A stretch of 64,000 nucleotides of DNA from CAYFZO01 sp965211995 (GCA_965211995.1 OZ243040.1:1302001-1366000), one strand, 5' to 3'. Numbered from the stretch's first letter, positions 45,568 through 54,323 are shown. The notes: generated by a model not told the origin, from the letters alone. Numbers and translations: made by a program.

Positions 45568-45745
45568 GGCAGTTTCCAGTCCGGAGTGTGACGTTTGCCC
45601 GCCCTCCTCCGGTGCCCGCCCGCGCCGTCTTCCGTATTCCTCTCCTGACCGGGCTGCGCCCGACCGACCCCCCTCAAGGGTGGAGTGGTCTTCAGTGACC
45701 CGCCTTTCTTCCTGTTGCCGCACTTCGGACTGGAAGTTGGCGGGT
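45568..45745. repeat. Inverted-repeat element (MITE-like)
   Basis: Ends near 45570-45592 and 45714-45738 are imperfect inverted repeats of about 23 bases (TTCCAGTCCG-AGTG core, read outwards). About 120 bases of non-coding sequence lie between. A third copy of the end motif is at 37787-37827. It carries no gene. The pattern suggests a small non-autonomous element or REP-type pair. Confidence 0.45.
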
Positions 45746-45772
45746 CCTTGAACGGACGCCCGGCTGCGCGTC

Positions 45773-46039
45773 CTACACGCCGGCGCAGGAATACGCGCTT
45801 TCGGCGTAGCCTTTCTCCTTGATATGCGCCATCGCCATGCTCATGCACTCGCCGCGCGAGCCGAACTCGCCGATGGCTTCGGTCTCCGCGTTCTTTCTTT
45901 GCGACGAGTAAATGACGGCGCTCCACTTCAGCCCGCCGTCCTCCGCGTGCTGCTTGGCCGCGTGCTTGTTCGCTCCCTCTTCGGTGACGCAGGCCGCCAG
46001 CAACAACGCACAGGCCGCTGCAAAAAACAGTTTTCTCAT
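45773..46039 (-). CDS. Small lipoprotein of unknown function
   Basis: 88 residues. MRKLFFAAACALLLAAC is a lipoprotein signal with the acylated Cys at 17. The mature part is charged and ends with two Cys (GECMSMAMAHIKEKGYAESAYSCAGV). The ATG has AAGGAGAAAGAGC upstream, a strong ribosome site; the open frame extending upstream is ignored. No family recognised. Confidence 0.7.
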   Translation of the reverse strand: MRKLFFAAACALLLAACVTEEGANKHAAKQHAEDGGLKWSAVIYSSQRKNAETEAIGEFGSRGECMSMAMAHIKEKGYAESAYSCAGV

Positions 46040-46713
46040 GCTCTTTCTCCTTGGTGTCTGAGAAACGACAGTTGACTTAAGGGTTAGTTTAGCCTGATTC
46101 GGAGGGGGTGGGTAGCGCGCCGACGGTGCCCCCCTTGGGGGCTTACACCGATTCATTTTGCGGCTGAGACCCAAAGGGGCAGCACCCCTGCTCATGATCC
46201 CCGTGGAGGGGTAAAATGCTTAATCCATCTTCTATTTTCATGGTTAGTCATGGTTAGGGGCTTAGGAAATTAAGCACTTTTCAATAGGTGCTAAACCTCC
46301 TAAGACCCCTCTGAAAATGCCTCAATTATTTGGCGTTCAAGCCAAGCCCTTTTATCTCGACATTTTGTGTATTGCCCCGGGAGATCATGCCATGTAGAAG
46401 ACATGGACTCATCCATCCGCTTTGGAAAATTTTGCTACCTAATCAGAATATCGCTTGACGTTAAAGGAAATTCCTAAGATTGGAACCGGTCAGCCAGATA
46501 CAGCAACCTCATAAGTTTCTTATGAGACAACCTGCCGCTGGTCTCCCCGGACAACAGAGTAAGTTGCCATCTGGGCCACTTTGCGTTCACAAAACAGCAT
46601 GAATGAGCGGCGCGGCCACTGCGCAGAAACTTTGCGTGGGAATCTTTCATCTCATGCCACCCACAACTTGAGACGCAGACAATAAATATGGCACATTGCC
46701 ACATACAGTGGCG
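46040..46713. other. AT-rich gap before the tRNA cluster
   Basis: 674 bases, AT-richer than its surroundings, with no credible gene. It contains the hairpin at 46256-46310 and a near-by direct repeat CATGGTTAG (46240 and 46249). The composition and position next to tRNA genes suggest remains of inserted DNA. Confidence 0.45.
46256..46310. other. Long imperfect hairpin
   Basis: Arms 46256-46277 and 46288-46310 pair over about 22 positions with three mismatches and one bulge, around a 10-base loop. Arm ends are AGGGG/CCCCT and inner ends AGCAC/GTGCT. It is too long and too AT-rich for a simple terminator and has no T tract. It could be a structured RNA, an element end or a recombination site. 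Confidence 0.5.
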
Positions 46714-46785
46714 TGGGCCATCAAGGATTCGAACCTTGAACCTGCTGATTAAGAGTCAGTTGCTCTACCGTTGAGCTAATGGCCC
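46714..46785 (-). tRNA. tRNA-Lys (CTT)
   Basis: Cloverleaf with acceptor GGGCCAT/ATGGCCC, D arm GCTC..GAGC, anticodon loop CTCTTAA (anticodon CTT, codon AAG) and T arm CAAGG-TTCGAAT-CCTTG; discriminator A. CCA is not encoded (CGC follows), unlike the other three tRNAs here. It lies 12 bases 3' of tRNA-His. Confidence 0.9.
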
Positions 46786-46797
46786 AGGCAAGAAAGG

Positions 46798-46874
46798 TGG
46801 GGTGAGCGATGGGGATTGAACCCACGACCTCAGGAGCCACAATCCTGTGCTCTACCAACTGAGCTACGCCCACC
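46798..46874 (-). tRNA. tRNA-His (GTG)
   Basis: Acceptor GTGGGCG/CGCTCAC (one G-T pair), an extra 5' G at 46874 pairing with C73, anticodon GTG in a TTGTGGC loop, T arm GTGGG-TTCAATC-CCCAT, encoded CCA at 46800-46798. The extra G is the identity mark of tRNA-His. Confidence 0.93.
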
Positions 46875-46886
46875 AAAGTCGGGAGC

Positions 46887-46914
46887 ATTATAAAAGATTC
46901 ACCGCGCCTTTCAA
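46887..46914 (-). promoter_or_regulatory. Sigma-70 promoter of the tRNA-His/tRNA-Lys unit
   Basis: TTGAAA (46914-46909), a 16-base spacer and TATAAT (46892-46887) lie just upstream of tRNA-His, placing the start about six bases before the tRNA. Confidence 0.75.
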
Positions 46915-47136
46915 CGCGGATACGGCGCTCATTCCATGCCGCAGACCGGGTCGCGGCCGCTTGCGGCAACGCGCGACCGCAACCAAGCCCTAAACCAGGT
47001 GCCCGATCTCGGCGCCGCCCCGGCGGGCTTTCGGAGCTTCGGCAACAAGACGCCGGTGGTAGTGATGCGGCCGGTCTTCGCTGCCAAGCAACCCCCCTTC
47101 TGCACGGTCTCCGGCGAAGCCAAAATGCGCCCGCAC

Positions 47137-47168
47137 CCGTCCGGCAGGATTCGAACCTGCTATCCTAA
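47137..47168 (-). repeat. tRNA-Arg 3' fragment (possible att site)
   Basis: The T arm and 3' flank of tRNA-Arg(TCT) recur here in the same orientation: TAGCAGGTTCGAATCCTGCC against TAGCAGGTTCGAGTCCTGCC in the intact gene at 48116-48192, with further matches to each side. No acceptor 5' half, D arm or anticodon arm is present. It is the kind of 3' duplicate left when DNA inserts at a tRNA end. Confidence 0.6.
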
Positions 47169-47215
47169 ATTTTATAAAATTACACCGCCTGAAAAGCCGC
47201 GAAGGAGATCAACGG

Positions 47216-48055
47216 GTGCTGAAACCTTGCCTAAAAGCCGCCGGTTTGTCGCTGGCATTGTTGCTCGCCGGATGCGGGCAACAAATTTTTGAGACCGTCA
47301 TGTTTCTTCACGCCAAGAAACTCGCGCGGGACACGACGCCCTGCTCTTACTTCAAAAACGCCGAGAGGGGTTGCGAGGACACAAAAGTCGGGGAGATATT
47401 TTTCCCGTCGCTCGACCGGAAGACCACGCTGCAAGCGTTATATTTCCCCAATCCCGATTCGGACAAAGTGATCGTGTACTTCCACGGCAACAGTTGGCAT
47501 GTGTATCTCAGAGTGCCCGCCGGCATCCAATTGTCCGAAATGGCCAATGTTTTGATGCTTAGCTACCGGGGCTATGGAAAAAGCGCAGGCGAGCCGACCG
47601 AGGCCGGCGTCTATGAAGACGCCGAGGCGGCCTTGAAATACGTCAGGGAGGAATTGAAATTTGAGCCCGCCAACACCTACGTTTACGGCAGATCTCTGGG
47701 CGCCGCGGTCGCCGTCGAGGTGGCGCAGCGGCGGAACTACGCGGGCTTGATCCTGATCTCGCCTTTCCTCAGCGGGGAAGCGATGGCGCAAAAAAGGTGG
47801 CTGGGATGGTTCCCCGGGCTCGGGCAACCGTTTCACTCGGTAGGCAAAGTCCGCAACATCAACTCTCCCGCACTTTTCATACACGGCACTCACGACCGGT
47901 TGGTGCCCTTCGAGCAGGGGCGAGCGTTGTATGAAGCGTACCCCTCGCAAAACAAGACTTTCAAGACGATCGAAGGCGGCGGCCATCACTGGGTCTGGAG
48001 AAGCGCCGAGGATGAGTATTGGGGATGGATAAAGGAGTTTGTCGCGCGGGGGTGA
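47216..48055 (+). CDS. Lipoprotein alpha/beta hydrolase
   Basis: 279 residues. Lipoprotein signal LSLALLLAGC; alpha/beta-hydrolase core with VIVYFHGNSW (oxyanion strand), nucleophile elbow YGRSLGAAVAVE (Ser near 164), GTHDRLVP (Asp) and GGGHHW (His). It resembles the ABHD13/BEM46 branch, substrates unknown. The start is GTG with AAGGAG nine bases upstream. It is the only gene between tRNA-Arg and tRNA-His, and it runs opposite to the tRNAs. Confidence 0.82.
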   Translation: MLKPCLKAAGLSLALLLAGCGQQIFETVMFLHAKKLARDTTPCSYFKNAERGCEDTKVGEIFFPSLDRKTTLQALYFPNPDSDKVIVYFHGNSWHVYLRVPAGIQLSEMANVLMLSYRGYGKSAGEPTEAGVYEDAEAALKYVREELKFEPANTYVYGRSLGAAVAVEVAQRRNYAGLILISPFLSGEAMAQKRWLGWFPGLGQPFHSVGKVRNINSPALFIHGTHDRLVPFEQGRALYEAYPSQNKTFKTIEGGGHHWVWRSAEDEYWGWIKEFVARG

Positions 48056-48115
48056 GGAGGCGTTATGCGTACTTGAATCGCTTGCGTTTCCTCCGATCCT
48101 AAAGCCCTTTGATAT

Positions 48116-48192
48116 TGGCGCGCCTGGCAGGACTCGAACCTGCTACCCTCGGCTTAGAAGGCCGATGCTCTGTCCGGATGAGCTACAGGCGC
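48116..48192 (-). tRNA. tRNA-Arg (TCT)
   Basis: Acceptor GCGCCTG/CAGGCGC, anticodon loop CTTCTAA (anticodon TCT, codon AGA), T arm GCAGG-TTCGAGT-CCTGC, discriminator G and encoded CCA. It follows tRNA-Pro by ten bases in the same transcript. Its 3' end borders the hydrolase islet. Confidence 0.94.
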
Positions 48193-48202
48193 ACTGCAAA
48201 AC

Positions 48203-48279
48203 TGGTCGGGGCAAGAGGATTTGAACCTCCGACCCCCTGCTCCCAAAGCAGGTGCGCTGCCAAACTGCGCCATGCCCCG
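48203..48279 (-). tRNA. tRNA-Pro (TGG)
   Basis: Acceptor CGGGGCA/TGCCCCG, D arm GCGC..GCGC, anticodon TGG in a TTTGGGA loop, T arm GGAGG-TTCAAAT-CCTCT, discriminator A, encoded CCA. Pro-Arg-His is a common gammaproteobacterial tRNA order. Confidence 0.95.
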
Positions 48280-48292
48280 ACCGTCCCGGCGA

Positions 48293-48321
48293 ATAATACG
48301 AAGCTCACCGTCAGGCGTCAA
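48293..48321 (-). promoter_or_regulatory. Sigma-70 promoter of the tRNA-Pro/tRNA-Arg unit
   Basis: TTGACG (48321-48316), a 17-base spacer and TATTAT (48298-48293), 13 bases before tRNA-Pro. Confidence 0.7.
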
Positions 48322-48456
48322 CCGGCACGCCCGTTTATGCGCGGTCTGCCGCACATTCGGGCGGGGCGCGTGATACACTCCCGCCTTTCATCCAACAATT
48401 TCCCCCCTCCGTTAACCCCGGGCATTAATCATGCTTAAACAGGTGCACAACAAACC

Positions 48457-49062
48457 ATGAAAGCCGTCAAAAAACTCTTCATCTCGCTGTTTGCCTTAGC
48501 CACGGCGCTTACGGCGGTATTGCTGCTCACCGTCGCGACGCCGGTCGGCGCGCAGCCCGCGAAACCGCAGGTCGTTTTCAAGACCACGGTCGGTGACTTC
48601 ACGCTAGAACTGTATCCGGACCAGGCGCCGCTCACGGTCAAAAACTTTCTCGCCTACGTCGAGCGGGATTTTTACACCGGCACGATCTTCCACCGCGTCA
48701 TCAAGGACTTCGTCGTTCAGGGCGGCGGCTTTGACGATAAAATGAGCCAAAAGAAAACGCTCGGAACCGTCAAGAACGAGGCCGACAACGGTCTTAAAAA
48801 CGACGTCGGCACGGTCGCGATGGCGCGCACGAACGATCCTGATTCGGCTTCGTCGCAATTCTTCATCAATCTCAAGAACAACGCTTTCCTGAACCATACG
48901 GGAAAAAACGCGCGGGGCTGGGGCTACTGCGTGTTCGGCAAGGTGATCGCGGGCATGGACACGGTAAACAAGATGGCCGCGGCGCAGACCGCCACTTTTA
49001 GCGGGCATCAGGACGTGCCGAAAAACCCGATCGTCGTCAAGCAGGTCTTGCTCAAGAAATAA
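48457..49062 (+). CDS. ppiA: Periplasmic peptidyl-prolyl isomerase (cyclophilin)
   Basis: 201 residues: signal peptide (LFALATALTAVLLLTVATPVGA), then the cyclophilin core with FHRVIKDFVVQGGGF, VAMARTNDPDSASSQFFINL and FGKVIAGMD. The export signal points to PpiA rather than cytoplasmic PpiB, although the place beside lpxH is usually taken by ppiB. Confidence 0.9.
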   Translation: MKAVKKLFISLFALATALTAVLLLTVATPVGAQPAKPQVVFKTTVGDFTLELYPDQAPLTVKNFLAYVERDFYTGTIFHRVIKDFVVQGGGFDDKMSQKKTLGTVKNEADNGLKNDVGTVAMARTNDPDSASSQFFINLKNNAFLNHTGKNARGWGYCVFGKVIAGMDTVNKMAAAQTATFSGHQDVPKNPIVVKQVLLKK

Positions 49063-49080
49063 GCCGGGCGCGGCGCGGCG

Positions 49081-49797
49081 ATGGCGCAAACTTTCTTCAT
49101 CTCGGACTGCCATCTCGACGAAAGCCGCCCGCAACTGATTGACGTTTTCGTGCGCTTCGTGCGTGAACGTGCGCCCGCGGGCGACGCGCTCTACATCCTC
49201 GGCGATCTGTTCGAATACTGGGCCGGCGACGACACGCCGCTCGGGCCGCTGGCGCAAGTGGTCGAGTGCCTGCGCCAAACGAGCGAACGGACGCCGATCT
49301 ACTTCATGCACGGCAACCGCGATTTCCTGATCGGCAAGCGGTTTGCGCGCGACAGCGGCTGCCGCCTGCTCGGCCCCGCCGAAACCATTGACCTGCACGG
49401 CCGGCGCACTTTGCTGATGCACGGCGACCTGCTGTGCACCGACGACCGCGCGTATCAGCGCTACCGCAAACTCATCCGCAATCCGGTGTCGTGCGGCCTT
49501 ATCAGAAACCTGCCGTTGGGCGCACGGCTGTCCATCGCACAGCGTTTACGCAGCGTCAGCAAACAGGCGACCGCGTTCAAGCGGCCTGAGATCATGGACA
49601 TCAGCAACGACACGGTCACGGACTACATGCGCCGGTTCGGCGTGGATCAATTGATCCACGGGCATACGCACCGACCCGGGATCCACACCGCCGAGATCGG
49701 CGGGCGGAAGTGGCGGCGGATCGTGCTGGGGGATTGGTACGAGCACGGGAGCGTACTGACGGTCACAGACGGAGAAGCGGAACTCGCGGTTTTATGA
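49081..49797 (+). CDS. lpxH: UDP-2,3-diacylglucosamine diphosphatase
   Basis: 238-residue calcineurin-fold Mn enzyme of lipid A synthesis (makes lipid X). Metal motifs: ISDCHLDESRP, YILGDLFEYWAGDD, FMHGNRDFLIG and LIHGHTHRPGIH. It implies a lipopolysaccharide-bearing outer membrane. It follows ppiA by 18 bases on the same strand. Confidence 0.95.
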   Translation: MAQTFFISDCHLDESRPQLIDVFVRFVRERAPAGDALYILGDLFEYWAGDDTPLGPLAQVVECLRQTSERTPIYFMHGNRDFLIGKRFARDSGCRLLGPAETIDLHGRRTLLMHGDLLCTDDRAYQRYRKLIRNPVSCGLIRNLPLGARLSIAQRLRSVSKQATAFKRPEIMDISNDTVTDYMRRFGVDQLIHGHTHRPGIHTAEIGGRKWRRIVLGDWYEHGSVLTVTDGEAELAVL

Positions 49798-49808
49798 CCG
49801 GCGGTGGT

Positions 49809-51065
49809 TTACGCATACGCATTGACGTCCTTGAACCCGATCATCAGATCCATGACGTTGGTGCCGGTCGGGCCGGTGGTGATCAGATCGCCCGAGGCTT
49901 CAAGAAAAGCACCCGCGTCGGCGCGGCGCAAACAGTCTTTGGCGTCGAACCCTTGCGCTTCGCCTAACTTTACGCTGGCGCCGTCCACCAAAGCACCGGC
50001 GTCGTCGGTCGGGCCGTCGGTGCCGTCGGTGCCCGCGGATAAAAAGTACAGGCCCGGTTCCCCTTTGATCTGCAACGCAACAGCCAGCGCGAGTTGCTGA
50101 TTGCGTCCGCCGCGCCCGGGCTCAGCGGGCAGTTTCACGGTCGGCTCGCCGCCCCAGATCAGCACCTCTCCGTTTGAGTTCCGCAATTGCCCGCACAACC
50201 GCGTCGCGACTTCCGCGACGTCGCCCTCGATAAACTTCGACGCCGCGATCACTTTGCAATCCATACTGCTCGCTGCGGACACACACGCGTCTTTCGCGTC
50301 ATCCAGGCAGGCAACGATGTGTGCTTCGATCGCGTTGAACTCGGCGGCATCCGGCACGGGCACAAGTTCGGCGCGCGCGAGCAGTTCGCGCACCGCGCCG
50401 GGGTACTCGTCCGCATCCACGCTCTCGCGCACCGGCGTCAACAGGCCCGAACCGATCACGCCCGGGTCGTCGCCGGGCACGTCGGAGATCAACAGGCTCA
50501 ACGTCGGGCAACGTTTCAGGTGTGCCGCGAGCCGCCCGCCCTTGATGCCCGACAAGGCGCGGCGCACGCGGTTCATCCGGTTGATGTCAAACCCGCTCGC
50601 GAGCAGTTGCCCGGTCAGGCTGCGCAGATCGTCGAGCCCTACGCCCGGCGGCGGCACTTCGACCAGACTCGACGCGCCGCCCGACAGCAGAAACAAAAAG
50701 TGCGCGTCGCCGTCGGCGTGCTCGTCCAGATATGCAAGCAACCGCTCGCCGGCGCGCAGCGTGTTGTCGCCGGGCACCGGATGGTCGGATTCAACGCACG
50801 CGATACGCCGGTGCCGTGCGAGGGCGTGGTCGAGGTGACCGTGCTTGGTGATCACGAGGCCGTCGGCGATCCGCCCGCCGCAGGCGGCGAGTGCCCCGAG
50901 CGTCATCGCCGACGCAGCCTTGCCGATTGCCACCAGGTGCAGTGGGTGCGACGACGGGTGCGCGGCGGGATGTGCGTCGAGATAATCGCACACCGCGTCG
51001 AAACCGCGCACGCGGCGCACGCCGGCTGCATAGACCCGCCTCAAACTCTCACGCGGACCGTTCAT
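49809..51065 (-). CDS. Glycerate 2-kinase (DUF4147/MOFRL)
   Basis: 418 residues. The N-terminal half has VAIGKAASAMTLGA, KHGH, ESDHPVPGDNT and LLSGGASSLVEVP. The C-terminal MOFRL domain has WGGEPTVKLP, GRGGRNQQLALA and SAGTDGTDGPTDDAGALVD. It phosphorylates glycerate for entry to glycolysis. Start at 51065 with GGAGGTGTCTG upstream. It overlaps the end of the transpeptidase gene by 17 bases. Confidence 0.92.
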   Translation of the reverse strand: MNGPRESLRRVYAAGVRRVRGFDAVCDYLDAHPAAHPSSHPLHLVAIGKAASAMTLGALAACGGRIADGLVITKHGHLDHALARHRRIACVESDHPVPGDNTLRAGERLLAYLDEHADGDAHFLFLLSGGASSLVEVPPPGVGLDDLRSLTGQLLASGFDINRMNRVRRALSGIKGGRLAAHLKRCPTLSLLISDVPGDDPGVIGSGLLTPVRESVDADEYPGAVRELLARAELVPVPDAAEFNAIEAHIVACLDDAKDACVSAASSMDCKVIAASKFIEGDVAEVATRLCGQLRNSNGEVLIWGGEPTVKLPAEPGRGGRNQQLALAVALQIKGEPGLYFLSAGTDGTDGPTDDAGALVDGASVKLGEAQGFDAKDCLRRADAGAFLEASGDLITTGPTGTNVMDLMIGFKDVNAYA

Positions 51066-51702
51066 CAGACACCTCCGCCTGCAACGGCCTGCCCGCGCCG
51101 CCACCGACGAGATACACCAGCGAATCAACCCTGAGCACGTCGAACATTTCGATCACGTCGGCGTTGCCCATGCGCACGCAGCCGATCGAGGAGGGCCGCC
51201 CGACGCGCCGCTCGTCCACCGTGCCGTGTATATAGATGCAGCGGCTTGCGCTGTCGACACCGCCGCCGCGGTTGCGTCCGGGTTCGAGGCCGTCGAGCCA
51301 CAGGACGCGCGTGCATACGGCGTCGTGCGTGCTGATCGTCGCGAGCGGGTTCGGCGCCGCGCGGCCCGCGGCGGCCCGGCGCGCCTTGAACAATGTCAGC
51401 GGTGCGCAGCCGGCGCCGATCTTCTCGCGTACTCGGTGTGCACCGAGCGGCGTGCGCAGCGAACCCCGGCGCGAGCCGGTGCCGAAGCGCGAGGTCGAAA
51501 CGCGGTAAGCGCCGATCAGGTGCAGGCGCTCGATCAGGTACAGCCGCTGCGCGGCGACGCCGACCAACGCCAGCGGCAGGCGCGCGCGGCGCGGGTAGCG
51601 TCTTCGCAGCCGGCGCGCAAGTCTGTGCCAGTTAAGTCGCGGGCGGCTCGCAGGCCGGCGTAAACGCGCCGCCGCACGGGCTTTCGCGGCGGACAGCCTC
51701 AT
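51049..51702 (-). CDS. L,D-transpeptidase (YkuD) family protein
   Basis: 217 residues. The YkuD core holds IYIHGTVDE, GRPSSIGCVRMGNADVIEMFD. The catalytic Cys is in SIGC, where many homologues have SHGC; Ile at this place is known in one subfamily. The N-terminus is Arg-rich with no clear signal peptide, which is odd for a cell-wall enzyme. The ATG overlaps the purF stop by four bases. Confidence 0.82.
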   Translation of the reverse strand: MRLSAAKARAAARLRRPASRPRLNWHRLARRLRRRYPRRARLPLALVGVAAQRLYLIERLHLIGAYRVSTSRFGTGSRRGSLRTPLGAHRVREKIGAGCAPLTLFKARRAAAGRAAPNPLATISTHDAVCTRVLWLDGLEPGRNRGGGVDSASRCIYIHGTVDERRVGRPSSIGCVRMGNADVIEMFDVLRVDSLVYLVGGGAGRPLQAEVSDERSA

Positions 51703-53204
51703 CCCGCGCCGCGCAGATCAACCACGTCTTCCCGTTGTTGGGCGCGGGCGGAGTCCTTGCGGCTGCGGCTCAGTTCCTCAAAGAAGCGTCCGTCGAGTGC
51801 GTGAATGTAGTCGCCGTCGAACACCGAGCATTCAAACCGCCTGAGCTTCGGATTGCCCTGACGCACCGCGTCGATCAGGTCCTTGAGGTCCTGATAGATC
51901 AGCCGGTCGGCCCGGATCACCGCACGCACCTCGTCCACGGTTTTGCCGTACGCGATAAGTTCCTCGCTGGTCGGCATATCAATGCCGTACACGTTCGGGT
52001 GTTTGATCGGCGGCGACGCCGACGCAAAATACACTTTCCTCGCGCCCGCGTCGCGCGCCATCTGCACGATCTGACGCGAGGTCGTGCCGCGCACGATCGA
52101 GTCGTCCACCAGCAGCACGTTCTTGTCCTTGAACTCGACCCTCAGCGGATTCAGTTTCTGGCGCACCGACTTCGCGCGCAGCGTCTGCCACGGCATGATG
52201 AAAGTGCGCCCGATATAGCGGTTCTTGATAAAGCCTTCGCGGTACTTCACGCCGAGGTTCATCGCCATCTCGAGCGCGGCGGTGCGGCTGGTGTCGGGCA
52301 CCGGCATCACTACGTCGATATCGTGGTCGCCCCACTCGCGCTTGATGCGTTCGGCGAGCGCGACGCCCATGCGCATACGCGCCTTGTGCACGAACACGTC
52401 GTCTATGATCGAGTCGGGGCGCGAGAAATACACGTACTCGAAGATGCAGGTGCGGTACGACGCATTGCCCGCGCAGAGCCTGGCGTGAAACTCGCCGCTT
52501 TTGTCGATGTAGATCGCCTCGCCCGGGGCAATGTCGCGCACGACCTCAAACCCGAGCGAGTCAAGCGCGACGCTTTCCGATGCGACCATGTATTCGGTGC
52601 CGTGTTTCCCTGCGCGGGTGCCGTAAATCAGCGGACGGATGCCGTACGGGTCGCGGAACGCGAGCAGGCCGAGCCCCGCAAACAGCGCCACCGCCGCGTA
52701 CGCGCCGTGGCAGCGGCGATGCACCTGCGACACCGCCTGAAACACCTGGTCGGGGCCGAGTATCAGCGAGCGGCGGTTGAGCAACTCGTGCGCGAGCACG
52801 TTGAGGATCACTTCGGAGTCGGAGCCGGTGTTTAAATGACGCAGGTTCTGGTCGAACAACTCGTCCATCAATTGCGGGAAGTTCGTCAGGTTGCCGTTGT
52901 GCCCGAGCGCGATGCCGTACGGGCTGTTCACGTAAAACGGCTGCGCTTCGGTTGTGCTCGAAGTGCCCGCGGTCGGGTAGCGCACGTGGCCGATCCCGGC
53001 CTGCCCTTTGAGTTGGGTGATATGGTTGCCGCGGAACACGTCGCGCACGAGACCGCCGGCTTTGCGCTGGTGAATATGGCCGGTGTCGAGGTCGCTCGTA
53101 ACGATGCCGGCGGCGTCCTGGCCGCGGTGCTGGAGCAGCGTCAGCGCGTCGTACAGTCGCTCGCCGATGCGAGTGCCTCCGTACAGGCCGACTACGCCGC
53201 ACAC
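51699..53204 (-). CDS. purF: Amidophosphoribosyltransferase
   Basis: 501 residues, first committed step of purine synthesis. N-terminal Cys2 nucleophile in MCGVVGLYG (glutaminase), VGHVRYPTAG, LGHNGNLTN, then the PRTase domain with PRPP motif VLLVDDSIVRGTTSRQIV. It starts one base after the cvpA stop, as in other gammaproteobacteria. Confidence 0.96.
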   Translation of the reverse strand: MCGVVGLYGGTRIGERLYDALTLLQHRGQDAAGIVTSDLDTGHIHQRKAGGLVRDVFRGNHITQLKGQAGIGHVRYPTAGTSSTTEAQPFYVNSPYGIALGHNGNLTNFPQLMDELFDQNLRHLNTGSDSEVILNVLAHELLNRRSLILGPDQVFQAVSQVHRRCHGAYAAVALFAGLGLLAFRDPYGIRPLIYGTRAGKHGTEYMVASESVALDSLGFEVVRDIAPGEAIYIDKSGEFHARLCAGNASYRTCIFEYVYFSRPDSIIDDVFVHKARMRMGVALAERIKREWGDHDIDVVMPVPDTSRTAALEMAMNLGVKYREGFIKNRYIGRTFIMPWQTLRAKSVRQKLNPLRVEFKDKNVLLVDDSIVRGTTSRQIVQMARDAGARKVYFASASPPIKHPNVYGIDMPTSEELIAYGKTVDEVRAVIRADRLIYQDLKDLIDAVRQGNPKLRRFECSVFDGDYIHALDGRFFEELSRSRKDSARAQQREDVVDLRGAG

Positions 53205-53205
53205 G

Positions 53206-53751
53206 TCAGTACTCCCGTTGCCGCTGTTCAGGCTCGCCTGAAACGCACGCGTAATGCGTGCTTTGATAAGCCTGCGGCGCGTGGCATATCACGTACCGCG
53301 CGGACCACTCAAACGGCGGAATCAGCAGCGACGTGCGCCATCCGTCGGCGAACGGCAACCGGGTCAGCCCCGCGAGCAGCACCAGCGCAAGAACGATCAC
53401 GCCGCCGCGCACGCAACCGAACACGGCGCCGAGCAGACGATCGAACAAACTCATAAAACTGCGCCGCACCGCGGCGGAAACCGCGTTGTTGACAAAGTGC
53501 CCGACGGCCAGCACCGCGATGAACAGCAGCGCAAACACCAACCCGAATTGCAAACCGGCGCCGGTCAGCGCGTAGCCCCACAATTCGATATCCGGCAGCC
53601 ACGTCTTGGGCAATTCTGAGAACTTGGCCGCGACAATCAACGCCGCCGCCAATATCGCCAGCGACAACGACTCCCTGATGAAACCCCGATAGACGCCGAT
53701 CAGCACGGAGACCACCAGAATCACGGCAATTGCGATATCGAGCACCGTCAT
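53206..53751 (-). CDS. cvpA: CvpA family membrane protein
   Basis: 181 residues with about four membrane segments: LDIAIAVILVVSVLIGVYRG at the start, a segment near 25-40, GLVFALLFIAVLAVGHFVNN-type near 75-95, and one around 105-125. Named for colicin V production; its role is envelope-related but unclear. It sits between dedD and purF in the conserved order. Confidence 0.92.
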   Translation of the reverse strand: MTVLDIAIAVILVVSVLIGVYRGFIRESLSLAILAAALIVAAKFSELPKTWLPDIELWGYALTGAGLQFGLVFALLFIAVLAVGHFVNNAVSAAVRRSFMSLFDRLLGAVFGCVRGGVIVLALVLLAGLTRLPFADGWRTSLLIPPFEWSARYVICHAPQAYQSTHYACVSGEPEQRQREY

Positions 53752-53758
53752 GCGGCGC

Positions 53759-54220
53759 TCACCGCCGCACCAGCGACGTTTTCAAGTCGTAGTCTCGGTT
53801 GATCCGCGCCGCGATGCCCCGCGCGTCCGCCTGATCGCCGCCCGCGTTGACTTCGACTTCAAACCTCGCGTCGCCCCCTTTTGCGACCATTCTGTACGAG
53901 GCTTTGTAGCCGCCGTTAGTGAGGCGCTTTACCAGGCTCGCGGCGCCGTCCATGTTGTCGTAGTCGGCGACGCGCACAAACCAGCCCGCGGGCAGATCGC
54001 CGACGTCCACCCGCTCGCGCGTCACCACCACCCGCGAATTCTGCCCGGACAACTCCGGAAAGTTCTGCTCAAAAGAGATGCGCGGCTGTTCGGGGACGTC
54101 GAGTTCGACGTTTGACAGTTGCCGATAGCCGTCGCCGTCGAAGATGACCGGCAGAAAGATGACGCCCAGAGCCACGATCACGGCCGCGCCCAGCAGGCGT
54201 TGTTTCAGGTGTTGTTCCAC
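53759..54220 (-). CDS. SPOR-domain protein (DedD-like)
   Basis: 153 residues. One N-terminal membrane segment, LLGAAVIVALGVIFLPVIFDG, then a periplasmic SPOR domain (GWFVRVADYDNMDGAASLVKRL onwards), which binds denuded septal glycan. Start taken at the GTG at 54220 (VEQHLKQRLLG), with GAGAG upstream; the longer frame from 54313 lacks homology. The place folC-dedD-cvpA-purF is conserved. Confidence 0.85.
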   Translation of the reverse strand: MEQHLKQRLLGAAVIVALGVIFLPVIFDGDGYRQLSNVELDVPEQPRISFEQNFPELSGQNSRVVVTRERVDVGDLPAGWFVRVADYDNMDGAASLVKRLTNGGYKASYRMVAKGGDARFEVEVNAGGDQADARGIAARINRDYDLKTSLVRR

Positions 54221-54323
54221 GGTTTCTCTCGGATCCTGCGCCTGGAATGAACCCCCGGATTGGACCGCCCGGTCGGAGCGGCCAGGCGGTTCAAGGACCG
54301 GGCACGCCCACACCCGGCGTTCA

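Noticed and set aside
45565..46713. tmRNA next to smpB
   Set aside because: No tRNA-like ends or tag reading frame were found in the gaps on this side of smpB.
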